Positions 1 to 7,002 are shown, counted from the first letter of the stretch. The stretch: DNA of 8,416 nt from JAWXCF01 sp034440515 (GCA_034440515.1 JAWXCF010000086.1:1-8416), one strand, 5' to 3'. Notes: a model not told the origin generated them from the letters alone. Program-made: numbers and translations.

Positions 1-522
1 ATCCAATATATTAAACTAAGTATTACATATAAATCAAATTTGGTTTAGATTAAAGATTACCTTCAATGTGCAGATTTGTCAACTTGCAGTGAAAAACCCA
101 AATATAAATTTTATAAAAAAAGACTAAATGAATATTAAGTATTTTTAATAGTCACCGATAATTTACCATTTAGGTAATTGATGCACATAGCTGATATATA
201 ATAAGTTAAATTTTAGTATGGTAATATTACTTGCAATAAATATTATTAATTGCAATTAACAAGTTATCATAAAGTCAAATTAAGTTGAAAAAAATTAACT
301 TCAATTATATTATAATATAAATTAAAAATATACCTTAGTGTCTACTATAGGGGGATATGACATTTATGTAACGCTACTGATGTAAAGTTATATTACTCTT
401 AATTCTGGGTTTGATTGTTGCTACAATTGATTATTTCAGAATAAAGAAGTTGAAAAAAACAAATATTATAGTTTTAGAAATTCAATATAAGTGTTGAGTA
501 AATATAGTAAAAGCTACTACTA
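1..522. other. AT-rich intergenic region without a recognisable gene
   Basis: I see no convincing coding region on either strand: stops are frequent in all frames and no protein motif is recognisable. The sequence is extremely A/T-rich with many short A and T runs and short imperfect inverted repeats, such as TTGCAA at about 233-238 repeated near 252. The only less AT-rich patch is around 345-385. The right end probably holds the promoter of the cupin gene. Whether the left part belongs to an upstream gene's control region cannot be told from this window. Confidence 0.6.
450..476 (+). promoter_or_regulatory. possible Bacteroidota-type promoter of the cupin gene
   Basis: A TTG at 450-452 is followed after 16 bases by TAGTTTTA at 469-476, which matches the Bacteroidota -7 consensus TAnnTTTG except for the last base. 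The cupin start codon lies about 46 bases downstream, a normal leader length. The spacing is slightly short for this promoter class, and matches of this quality are common in AT-rich DNA, so this is only a candidate. Confidence 0.25.
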
Positions 523-888
523 ATGATTAAAGTAAATCTTTCAGAAAAATTTTCATTGCTATCAGATTTTTGGCAACCTGATATTATTGCAGAATTGAAT
601 GACCAAAATGTAAAGTTGGTCAAAATGTTCGGCGAATTTTTATGGCATCACCACGAGAATGAGGACGAATTGTTTTTGGTAATAAAGGGACAATTAAAAA
701 TGGCGTTTAGAGATAAAATTGTTGTTGTGAATGAGGATGAATTTATAGTAGTTCCTAAAGGTGTAGAACACAAACCTGTAGCTGAGGACGAAGCTTGGAT
801 ACTGCTGTTTGAACCAAAATCAACTAAAAGAAAGGGTAATTTGGAGGAGGTAAGCGATTCAAACGCATTAGAGAAAGAACCAGCCTAG
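523..888 (+). CDS. single-domain cupin protein (121 aa)
   Basis: This is a small cytosolic beta-barrel protein of the cupin superfamily. Cupin motif 1 is visible as WHHHENEDELFLVIKG, giving H42, H44 and E49 as metal ligands and G56 as the turn. Motif 2 is PKGVEHKP, giving P78, G80 and the fourth ligand H83. All four expected metal ligands are present, so it should bind a divalent metal. The length matches the common stand-alone Bacteroidota cupins that begin with an NLSEKFSLLSDFWQP-like segment. The last 20 or so residues are charged and low in complexity and lie outside the fold. Substrate and reaction are unknown; sugar-binding or small-molecule roles are known for relatives. There is no signal peptide. 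The gene stands alone, 239 bases before the receptor gene, which appears to have its own promoter, so co-transcription is not needed. Confidence 0.9.
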   Translation: MIKVNLSEKFSLLSDFWQPDIIAELNDQNVKLVKMFGEFLWHHHENEDELFLVIKGQLKMAFRDKIVVVNEDEFIVVPKGVEHKPVAEDEAWILLFEPKSTKRKGNLEEVSDSNALEKEPA

Positions 889-1038
889 TATTTAAATTAT
901 AAGGCAGATTTTTATTAGATTTATGAGGTAGCCAATACTTTTGGTTATTAAATCACTGTGTAATATCAACGAGAGTTGCCTAAAGCTTATTTTGGAATTA
1001 TGCCTAATTTCGGGTGTAAGGCTATTTCCATTTATTTA

Positions 1039-1056
1039 AAAAAATTTAAATTTTTT
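1039..1056. repeat. 18-bp perfect A/T palindrome upstream of the receptor promoter
   Basis: Six A, TTT, AAA and six T form a perfect 18-bp palindrome. It ends 26 bases before the candidate -7 box of the receptor gene. A tract of this kind is expected to bend DNA and could act as an upstream promoter element or a binding site. It could also arise by chance in DNA this AT-rich. On an RNA it would form a weak A/U hairpin with a U run, so a poor terminator for the cupin gene is another reading. Confidence 0.35.
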
Positions 1057-1081
1057 CTTAACTTCATTGTGAGTGAATACT

Positions 1082-1089
1082 TACTTTTG
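1082..1089 (+). promoter_or_regulatory. -7 box (TACTTTTG) of the TonB-dependent receptor gene
   Basis: TACTTTTG matches the TAnnTTTG element recognised by the primary sigma factor of Bacteroidota exactly. It lies 38 bases before the ATG of the receptor gene, a suitable distance. A clear TTG -33 element at the usual spacing is not seen; the nearest TTG (in CATTGTGAG) is only about 12 bases upstream. I could not identify a Fur-type operator, so iron control is not shown by the sequence. Confidence 0.5.
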
Positions 1090-1127
1090 CATCATTATTT
1101 ATAATTAGACCAAATAAGAATAGAGTA

Positions 1128-3362
1128 ATGAATCTTAAATTTACGTTGTTGGGATTAGCCATATTTATTGGCGGTATTAACCTTACACAAGCTCAAGACA
1201 CTACAAAAGTTCAAAAGCTTAAAGAGGTAATTGTAATAGGAAAAAGAGCAGTCCCAGAAAGGTTAAAAGAAGTTGAAGGAGTGTACCTATTTTCTGGAAA
1301 AAAGAATGAAGTCATTAAGCTATCTACTATTGATGCGAATCTTACTACAAATAATCCACGACAGTTATTTTCTAGAGTTCCTGGTGTAAGTATTTGGGAA
1401 AATGATGGTTCTGGTACTCAGGTGTCAGTAGGTATTAGGGGCTTGAATCCAAATCGGAGTTGGGAGTTTAATACCCGTCAAAATGGATATGACATATCAA
1501 GCGATATTTTTGGTTATCCAGAAGCATACTACAACCCACCTATGGAAGCTGTAGATAAGATTGAGATAGTAAGAGGTGGAGCATCCTTACAATTTGGTTC
1601 TCAATTTGGTGGATTATTGAATTATGTACTAAAGAAAGATACTGGTAACAAGCCCTTTACATTTCAAACTCAAAATACGATAGGTAGTTACGGAATGCTT
1701 AGTTCATATAATGCCATAAGAGGGAATACAAAAAAATGGAATTATTCTGTTTATAATCATTACAGAAAAGGGGATGGTTGGAGACAAAACGGGCAGTACG
1801 AAGTAAGAAATACCCACGGTTATTTGCAATATAAGATTAATGAGAAATCTAGTTTATCGGCAGAGATCAGCAATATGGATTATGAAATTCAGCAATCTGG
1901 AGGACTTACAGACAATCAGTTTAAAGAAAATCATCGTCAGTCTGTTAGACAACGCAATTGGTTTAGTACCCCTTGGAATGTCGGTGCTATAAATTTCGAT
2001 ACTAAATACAATGAAAAATTAACGTTTAATGTAAAAGTATTTGGATTAATTGGTGAAAGAAATAGTATTGGTTTAAATGCAACTCCAAATATAACTGACA
2101 CGTATGATACCACTTTAAACGACTTTAAAAATCGACAAATAGATAGAGACTTTTATAAAAATATTGGTTCTGAATTGAGGGGAGTTTATTCATACAATCT
2201 GTTTAAGCAAAAAAGTAATTTAGCATTTGGTGGTAGAGTTTATCAAGCAAATACTACTAGAAAACAAAGAGGTAAGGGAGACGCAGGATTTGATTATAAC
2301 ACAAACTTATTGACAGAAAAATTTCCAGCAGAATTAGAATTTAAAACTAGCAATATTGCTTTATTTGCAGAAAATCAATTTAAAATAGGCAACAATTTTA
2401 GTGTAACGCCAGGTGTTCGTTATGAAAATATAGCTTCAGACATAAAAGGTCGATTAACTACCAACGGAGCAACAGAAGTAAATGTTACGCCAAAAAGCAC
2501 AAAAAGGAGTTTGCTTTTAGCTGGTATTGGATTGGAGTATAAATTCAAAACCACAAATTTATATGCTAACATTTCACAAGCATATCGCCCTGTTTTATTT
2601 TCAGATTTAACTCCACCTGCAACAACTGATGTTATTGACGAAAACCTAAAAGATGCCAACGGTTTTAATGCAGATTTTGGTTACAGAGGTTCATTATTTG
2701 ACTTTGTAGACTTTGATGTAAGTGCTTTCTACATTCAGTACAACAATAGAATTGGTACAATTAGACAATTTTTAGATAATGACCCGACTAAAGCAACGTA
2801 TCAATACAGAACAAACTTAGGAAAATCAGCAAATCAAGGTATTGAAGCATACATTGACTTGAATATTACTAAGGCATTGCAAGTAAATAAGAAAGTAGGT
2901 AATTTGAGCTTATTTGCATCACTAGCCTTTATTAATGCAGAGTATAAAGAATTTAAGACAACTACCATTTCTGGCTCTACACCTAATATTGTAATTTCTG
3001 AGTCTAACTTGAAGAATAAGAGAGTAGAATATGCTCCAAACCAAATTCATAACATAGGTCTTACTTACGCCTACAAAGGATTTTCTACAACTTTCCAAAC
3101 TCGTATTTCTAGCGAAGTATTTACCGATGCTACCAATACAGAAACACCAAATTCAACAGCTACTATCGGCAAAATAGATGGTTATCAAGTTTATGATTTA
3201 TCGATGGAATACAAGTTTATGAAAAACTATAATGTTAGGTTTAGCATAAATAACTTGACTGATAGTAAATATGCTACAAGGAGAGCTGGTGGTTATCCTG
3301 GTCCTGGCCTAATTCCAGGCGAAGGAAGAACTTTGAACTTAGGAGTTGGAGTTACGTTGTAA
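1128..3362 (+). CDS. TonB-dependent outer-membrane receptor, FecA-like (744 aa)
   Basis: This is an outer-membrane active transporter, probably for ferric citrate or another ferric siderophore, energised by TonB-ExbBD. A signal peptide spans residues 1-22 with cleavage after TQA. A TonB-box-like segment, LKEVIVI, lies at 31-37. The plug domain covers about 45-172 and includes GIRGLNP (102-108) and VRGGASLQFGSQFGG (148-162), the typical end of the plug. The rest is a 22-strand barrel rich in alternating aromatic strands, ending in LNLGVGVTL with an aliphatic final residue. The plug resembles the FecA family, but there is no N-terminal signalling (STN) domain and no carboxypeptidase-like extension, so it is unlikely to signal to an anti-sigma factor. 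Length is normal for the family. The gene is monocistronic: it has its own -7 box and a terminator directly after the stop. The substrate is inferred from family resemblance only. Confidence 0.93.
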   Translation: MNLKFTLLGLAIFIGGINLTQAQDTTKVQKLKEVIVIGKRAVPERLKEVEGVYLFSGKKNEVIKLSTIDANLTTNNPRQLFSRVPGVSIWENDGSGTQVSVGIRGLNPNRSWEFNTRQNGYDISSDIFGYPEAYYNPPMEAVDKIEIVRGGASLQFGSQFGGLLNYVLKKDTGNKPFTFQTQNTIGSYGMLSSYNAIRGNTKKWNYSVYNHYRKGDGWRQNGQYEVRNTHGYLQYKINEKSSLSAEISNMDYEIQQSGGLTDNQFKENHRQSVRQRNWFSTPWNVGAINFDTKYNEKLTFNVKVFGLIGERNSIGLNATPNITDTYDTTLNDFKNRQIDRDFYKNIGSELRGVYSYNLFKQKSNLAFGGRVYQANTTRKQRGKGDAGFDYNTNLLTEKFPAELEFKTSNIALFAENQFKIGNNFSVTPGVRYENIASDIKGRLTTNGATEVNVTPKSTKRSLLLAGIGLEYKFKTTNLYANISQAYRPVLFSDLTPPATTDVIDENLKDANGFNADFGYRGSLFDFVDFDVSAFYIQYNNRIGTIRQFLDNDPTKATYQYRTNLGKSANQGIEAYIDLNITKALQVNKKVGNLSLFASLAFINAEYKEFKTTTISGSTPNIVISESNLKNKRVEYAPNQIHNIGLTYAYKGFSTTFQTRISSEVFTDATNTETPNSTATIGKIDGYQVYDLSMEYKFMKNYNVRFSINNLTDSKYATRRAGGYPGPGLIPGEGRTLNLGVGVTL

Positions 3363-3378
3363 GGGTTGAATTAAAATA

Positions 3379-3409
3379 TAAAGGGTAGATAAGCTATTTC
3401 TACCCTTTA
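3379..3409. terminator. bidirectional intrinsic terminator between convergent genes
   Basis: A perfect 11-bp stem (TAAAGGGTAGA at 3379-3389 pairing with 3399-3409) encloses a 9-base loop. It lies 16 bases after the receptor stop and 28 bases after the end of the convergent methyltransferase gene. On the minus strand it is followed by a T-rich tract (TATTTTAATT); on the plus strand the stem itself ends in TTT. Its position between two converging genes supports termination in both directions. Confidence 0.75.
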
Positions 3410-3437
3410 CTATGTCTGATAGATTTAATGTAATTTA

Positions 3438-4307
3438 TTAATTGACAATGCTCATAACTTTTTTTGCCATTTCAGGGTTACAAATAAGGTAATTTCTGCT
3501 ACCAGAATGCCTGATTATGTTTTCACTAGGTTTTAAGCCGGTTTTTTCGTCGATGTAAAAATATTTAAAGTTATAATCTTTAAGTGCTTCTTCTATATCT
3601 GCACCATTTTTGTTTTCTAACACCTCTAGAATCATAACAATATCTGGAGAGTTATGTAATAATTCCATCATTCCTTTTAATACTTGTGCTTCAAAGCCTT
3701 CTACATCTATTTTTATTAAATCTACTGTGGTGATTTGGAATTCTTTAGCTATTGAATCTAATTTGTTAATTTTTATGCTAATACGTTTATAGCTTTCATC
3801 TCTTTTATTGTTAAGAGATGGTGTTTGGTCATTATTTTCGTCAAAGACAAATTCTCCTACTCCGTCGTGATCTGACAAAGCAACTTGAAAAGCATTAATA
3901 TCAAAATCATTGATTGCAATGTTATTTTTTAAAATTTCAAATGTCTTCGGTAAAGGTTCAAATGCTAAAACTTTAGCCGTTGGATTTAAACCTTTTGCAA
4001 TTATGCTAAATATTCCCATATTAGCTCCAACGTCGATAATTGTTTTTGCATCTTTAGCCAAACTTAATCAAATTTTATTTGTAAAACCTTCTCTAGAATC
4101 TAGACCTCTCCAATAAAGACGATTATCGTGAGTTGCACCAGAACTCAAAAATTTAACTTGATTAACGCCAATTTTAACAGAGTATTTTCCATTTACCGGT
4201 AATTTATCAGTAATTGACTTTGGTAAATCAAGTGTTTTTAAAATATCATAAACCGCTTTATTTCTTGGAAAAAGCTTGATAACTGCCAAAGCTAATTTTT
4301 TAATCAT
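3438..4307 (-). pseudogene. FkbM-family methyltransferase interrupted by one in-frame TGA
   Basis: The product would be a 289-residue SAM-dependent O-methyltransferase of the FkbM (Methyltransf_21) family, which commonly modifies glycans, glycolipids or natural products. The reading frame runs from ATG at 4307 to TAA at 3438 with a single TGA at codon 80 (4068-4070). Before the stop lies an N-terminal leader of 79 residues. After it comes the complete Rossmann domain, with IIDVGANMGIFS (SAM motif I), AFEP (acidic ribose-binding residue) and VDLIKIDVEGFEAQVLKG, the family signature. Both halves are in the same frame, and family members often have NKxW-like sequence here, so TGG to TGA is the likely event. 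It could be a recent pseudogene, a sequencing error, or two translated pieces, with the second starting at TTG 4061. No partner glycosyltransferase is in view. The gene ends at the shared terminator. Confidence 0.8.
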
Positions 4308-4311
4308 TTGG

Positions 4312-4319
4312 CAAATGTA
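4312..4319 (-). promoter_or_regulatory. -7 box (TACATTTG) of the FkbM gene, nearly leaderless
   Basis: Read on the minus strand, TACATTTG matches TAnnTTTG perfectly and ends only four bases before the ATG at 4307-4305. If used, transcription would start at or beside the start codon, giving a leaderless or near-leaderless mRNA. There is no good TTG at the normal -33 distance. A true start further downstream cannot be excluded, but no ATG with better context precedes the methyltransferase domain. Confidence 0.4.
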
Positions 4320-4514
4320 TGAAGTAATAAGATTTCATAACATTAGTTAATCATTAAGTTATTTGCAACTAAAATTAGGAAAATCTGCTGCCTTAAACTA
4401 CTTTACTAAGCCTTGATTCTACTAACTATTAATTTTGGTGAAACTTTTGATAAATAAATAATAGCAAATTTTACGTGTCTGTATATCTGACCAATATTCA
4501 CAATTTAACAACTA

Positions 4515-4625
4515 ATGAATAATCAGATGAATAACAAAGAAATCGTATTTATACACGGAATGTTTCAAAACCCAGTTAGCTAGGATAAATGGGTAGATTA
4601 CTTCACTACAATAGGAGTTCATTAA
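4515..4625 (+). pseudogene. N-terminal relic of an alpha/beta hydrolase
   Basis: The first 36 or so codons of an alpha/beta-hydrolase gene remain. EIVFIHGMFQNPVS carries the first central strand and the HGMF oxyanion-hole turn of the fold. A TAG follows at 4581-4583, and the frame then continues as DKWVDYFTTIG until TAA at 4623-4625. Relatives read NPxSWxKWVxYF here, so the TAG almost certainly replaces a TGG tryptophan codon. The catalytic Ser, Asp and His regions are absent: the following 100 bases are AT-rich and show no continuation in any frame. The gene is therefore both nonsense-mutated and truncated. Its break lies just left of the phage remnant, so the phage DNA or a later deletion may have removed the rest. 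Confidence 0.75.
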
Positions 4626-4732
4626 TACGTACGTTAATCTTTCATTCTAAATTAACACCTAAATCAATAAATTTTAATTTCATAATTATAATTGAAAACC
4701 ATATATAAATATATAATTAATGTAGATGAAAT

Positions 4733-4758
4733 AAAAAAGGGTAACTTTAATAGCTACC
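4733..4758 (-). terminator. terminator-like hairpin reading leftward
   Basis: On the minus strand GGTAGC, a 7-base loop and GTTACC (six pairs, one of them G-T) are followed by C and six T. This has the form of a weak intrinsic terminator for leftward transcription. No intact leftward gene ends here, so it may be a relic of lost sequence or chance. Confidence 0.35.
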
Positions 4759-4856
4759 TTGACGGTGGTACGGGGTGTCAGCCCCAAGCGGAAGTTTAAC
4801 GCCAAAATAAAGATAAGCAAAATGGATATCATTGCAATATTGCTGGCAAAAGAAAA

Positions 4857-4891
4857 GTCGGCTCCAGATTGCAGAGCAACCTGGAGCCGAC
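4857..4891. repeat. strong hairpin, terminator-like on the minus strand
   Basis: GTCGGCTCCAG at 4857-4867 pairs perfectly with 4881-4891. Inside, after an A-C mismatch, TTGC pairs with GCAA around an AGA loop, giving 15 pairs in all. On the minus strand the stem is followed directly by TTTTCTTTT, the layout of an intrinsic terminator. On the plus strand no T run follows. The stem is far more GC-rich than its surroundings. It sits just before recognisable phage-gene sequence, where no intact leftward gene exists, so its original owner is unknown. Confidence 0.55.
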
Positions 4892-4892
4892 T

Positions 4893-5362
4893 AAGCTAAA
4901 TAAGCTACTGGCAAATGATGCTTATAACTTTACGATAGACAACTTTGATCAACAGGGTTGGCAGGGTAACAGTGGACTTGAAGCATAGCCGGTTCGAAGT
5001 ACCAAATTTGCAAGTGATGCAGGAATCTCCATTTTGACAATAACTGGACAACTGAGAAATGGTATTGCCAAAGAGATTATGCCAAATGGATTCAGACTTG
5101 CAGTGATTGGCCCCGCTGCTAAGTATGCTGACATCCATAACAGTAGTAATATACTTACCATTAAGCTTACTAAAAAATTTAGGAAATGGGCTTAAGCTCA
5201 ATTCTATAATTCCGGGGATAAGAAGTGGAAATGGTTGGCCCTGATAAAAGGGGATTCGATGAAAATAACAATGCCAAAAGGCAGTTCATAGGCGAGAGCA
5301 TTCAGCTGAGTGATAAGTTAATTACAAGAATAGAAACGCAAATTTTAAACACTTTTAAATAA
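4893..5362 (+). pseudogene. decayed phage virion morphogenesis protein gene
   Basis: This is a relic of a tailed-phage head-tail morphogenesis gene (phage virion morphogenesis family, as in Mu-like prophages). Readable segments in order are LLANDAYNFTIDNFDQQGWQ, then LEA-stop-PVRSTKFASDAG, then ISILTITGQLRNGIAKE, then GPAAKYADIHNSS. These correspond to the core of the family, where a 'W' follows LEA/QPF, then a TGxLRxxI segment and a YAxIHN segment. After a TAA come FYNSGDKKWKWLAL and MPK, and in the next frame RQFIGES, the family's C-terminal signature. Defects: TAG at 4986-4988 (expected TGG Trp), TAA at 5193-5195, and loss of one A at 5276-5279 causing a frameshift. The frame ends at TAA 5360-5362. 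The N-terminus is not identifiable. It cannot give a working protein. Confidence 0.8.
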
Positions 5363-5532
5363 TGTTTAAAGACCTGTATAAGGCAATAAGCCAGAGATTA
5401 ATTACAATATCTTCTATGTTAGGCCTATTTCTTCTCCTGAATTGCTATAATCCTACTAACTGTTTGTGTAGAGATAAAAAAGTCTTTAGAACCTTATCAA
5501 TCGCATCATCTACCCCCAACCTTTTGACATAG
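5362..5532 (+). pseudogene. 5' relic of the next phage gene
   Basis: The ATG overlaps the TAA of the morphogenesis gene as TAATG, a typical translationally coupled phage arrangement. The first 16 codons read MFKDLYKAISQRLITI, like the start of a small phage gene that commonly follows the morphogenesis gene in Bacteroidota prophages. After about 5409 the frame stays open to TAG at 5530-5532, but the residues no longer look phage-like, and from 5445 the DNA belongs to the oppositely oriented secreted-protein gene. I read this as a phage gene cut off by a deletion or rearrangement after 20-30 codons. Confidence 0.5.
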
Positions 5533-5945
5533 TAGTATTCGTTGAACCTATCCATAATTGCTTTGTATTTTTTCACCATCCGGGTTGATATTGCCATCTA
5601 CTATTAAATTATAAGATACAATATCTTTAGCCAAAAAAATTTTTAAATCCAAGCCCACCTGGGAAACTACATACTCGCCCATAAAGGTAGCAATAAAGAA
5701 AATTTTAAATCAGGATCAGGTGTCAATAATAAAACCTTTTTCCCATTTTGGTTTTGCACACTAACTATGCTGCCCGATCCACCAGAAGCTTCCATTTTAG
5801 CATAGGGTGCTTCGCCTTTGTAAATGATTCCTTTTTTACAACTACCCTTTTGAGCAAACAGAGAAAAACTGCTTATTATTAAAAAGAAAATGCAACATCG
5901 AATGCGTTGATTTTTATATATGCCGGATTTATTGGATTTAAACAC
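5445..5945 (-). pseudogene. secreted protein of unknown family, two frameshifts
   Basis: The gene starts at ATG 5945 with a signal peptide (hydrophobic CIFFLIISSFSLFAQ, cleavage near residue 31), so the product would be exported. The mature part begins KGSCKKGIIYKGEAPYAK, typical of Bacteroidota secreted proteins of unknown function. The reading frame breaks twice. At about 5699-5706 a lost T in a T run moves it to the frame reading FFIATFMGEYVVSQVG, and at 5568-5573 one extra base in an A run moves it to KYKAIMDRFNEYYYVKRLG. That last frame ends at TAG 5445-5447. Joined, the product would have about 165 residues. The three pieces abut without overlap or gap, which is strong evidence for one ancestral gene. 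I do not recognise a function. Both indels are in homopolymers, so sequencing error is an alternative to decay. Confidence 0.7.
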
Positions 5946-6076
5946 ATATATAGCTTATGTTATTGCCATTTATGAAAAATAAATGCCTTTTCATACAATT
6001 CAATCCTGTAATAAAATATTATTTGCATTAATACTTTACATTTACACTTTACAAACTGTTAAACTAACTAAACCCA

Positions 6077-6895
6077 ATGCCTACTGATGCTAAAGTAAAC
6101 CATCACTTAATAGAGAAGATAGCATTCACTATATATTTCGTAGCAAGTACATTAGCATTGTTGCACGTATTATTTGCATTGTGGCCCGACTCAGCAAGAA
6201 CAAATCAAATATTCAACTTATTTGGACAAGAGCATACTTTTTTTCAAGAGCAACAAATTCTTTTGTTAGTATTGGTAGGGGGAGGGATAGGATCTATGAT
6301 TCACGTGATTAGATCATTTAGTGTACATATGGCTAATAGGAATTTTAGTACCTCTTGGTCTATCTGGTATTTGTATAGACCTTTTCAAGGTATCATTATG
6401 GCACTAATTCTATATGTTGTATTGAGAGGAGGCTTTTTAGGATTTAATTTGCCAAACCAAGTAGTTCACTTCTCTCAACAGAAAACTAATGCAAAATTAG
6501 AATCATTAAAAGAAAGTAATGAAATAGAAGATTCTACAGTTAAAATTATACAAAAGGAGTTAAAAGCTGACTCTGCAGCATCAGAGATTAAAGAGGAGGA
6601 CATTAAGGCTGAAAGAAGTTCCCCAATTAATCCTTACGGAATTTTAGCAATTGCTTTTTTAGCTGGGTTCTTTTCAGAGATTGTAGCAAAAAGGCTAGCA
6701 TCTACTTTTGAGACATTTTTTAATTCAGGAACAACTACAAAAGATAAACCTAATCCACCAAGTAACACCTCACCTGTAGTACCCGATAAACCTCAAGTTA
6801 CAACAGATAACAATACATCAGCCTCAAAACCAATTAATCCTCTGCAGACTGAACTAAATGATGATTTGGGAGAGAATGCCCAAGAACATAGTTAA
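6077..6895 (+). CDS. predicted four-helix membrane protein (272 aa)
   Basis: I do not recognise a named family. Hydrophobic segments likely to span the inner membrane lie at about 14-36, 60-80, 102-120 and 186-202. Between the third and fourth is a charged Lys/Glu-rich stretch (about 135-182) likely to be helical or coiled coil. The fourth helix runs into NPYGILAIAFLAGFFSEIVAKRLASTFETFF, read here in two parts: a glycine-containing helix, then an amphipathic SEIVAKRLASTFETFF-like segment. Many bacterial membrane proteins of unknown function share such a 'FS..A..KL...F.TLF' ending. Residues 215-272 are Pro/Thr/Ser/Asn-rich and probably disordered. The ATG at 6077 is the first of the frame and precedes the first helix closely. 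The gene for an SH3-peptidase protein follows in the same direction after 107 bases, so the two may be co-expressed. Confidence 0.8.
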   Translation: MPTDAKVNHHLIEKIAFTIYFVASTLALLHVLFALWPDSARTNQIFNLFGQEHTFFQEQQILLLVLVGGGIGSMIHVIRSFSVHMANRNFSTSWSIWYLYRPFQGIIMALILYVVLRGGFLGFNLPNQVVHFSQQKTNAKLESLKESNEIEDSTVKIIQKELKADSAASEIKEEDIKAERSSPINPYGILAIAFLAGFFSEIVAKRLASTFETFFNSGTTTKDKPNPPSNTSPVVPDKPQVTTDNNTSASKPINPLQTELNDDLGENAQEHS

Positions 6896-7002
6896 GTTGA
6901 TTTAGTATTGTTAAACCTTTCTAATGTATTTAAGATTAGATGTAAACAAACCTAAATCATAGCTAAGGATTCCTTTAGTTATGACGATTTAAACAAACCA
7001 CA

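Larger units (their letters stand above)
4626..4892. other. gene-free junction between hydrolase relic and phage relic
   Basis: The left part (to about 4730) is AT-rich and featureless. From about 4759 the composition becomes visibly more GC-rich, like the phage relic that follows. A frame open from 4735 to 4899 (plus strand, TTG at 4759 or ATG at 4822, ending ATWSRLS) matches nothing I recognise. The frame of the phage gene is also readable back to a TAA near 4797, without family resemblance before about 4893. The short palindrome GCAATATTGC lies at 4834-4843. I infer scrambled or badly decayed phage sequence. Confidence 0.45.

Noticed and set aside
233..300. Short inverted repeats (TTGCAA pairs, AAGTT/AACTT) in the first 522 bases
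   Set aside because: The arms are only five or six bases in extremely AT-rich DNA; expected by chance.
1057..1127. Fur box upstream of the receptor
   Set aside because: No GATAAT-type inverted hexamer repeat could be found, so iron repression is not claimed.
2420..2659. Minus-strand frame inside the receptor gene
   Set aside because: It is antisense to a well-supported beta-barrel coding region and has no motif.
3610..4116. Plus-strand frames opposite the FkbM gene
   Set aside because: They are shadows of a recognisable methyltransferase on the other strand.
4068..4988. Reading TAG or TGA as sense codons (recoded phage, selenocysteine)
   Set aside because: Intact genes here end normally in TAA or TAG, both TAG and TGA would have to be recoded to Trp, no selenocysteine-type structure is apparent, and the phage relic also has a TAA and a frameshift.
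4905..5201. Minus-strand open frames (98 and 70 residues) across the phage relic
   Set aside because: They run antisense to clearly phage-like plus-strand segments, have no family resemblance, and arise from the codon use of the relic.
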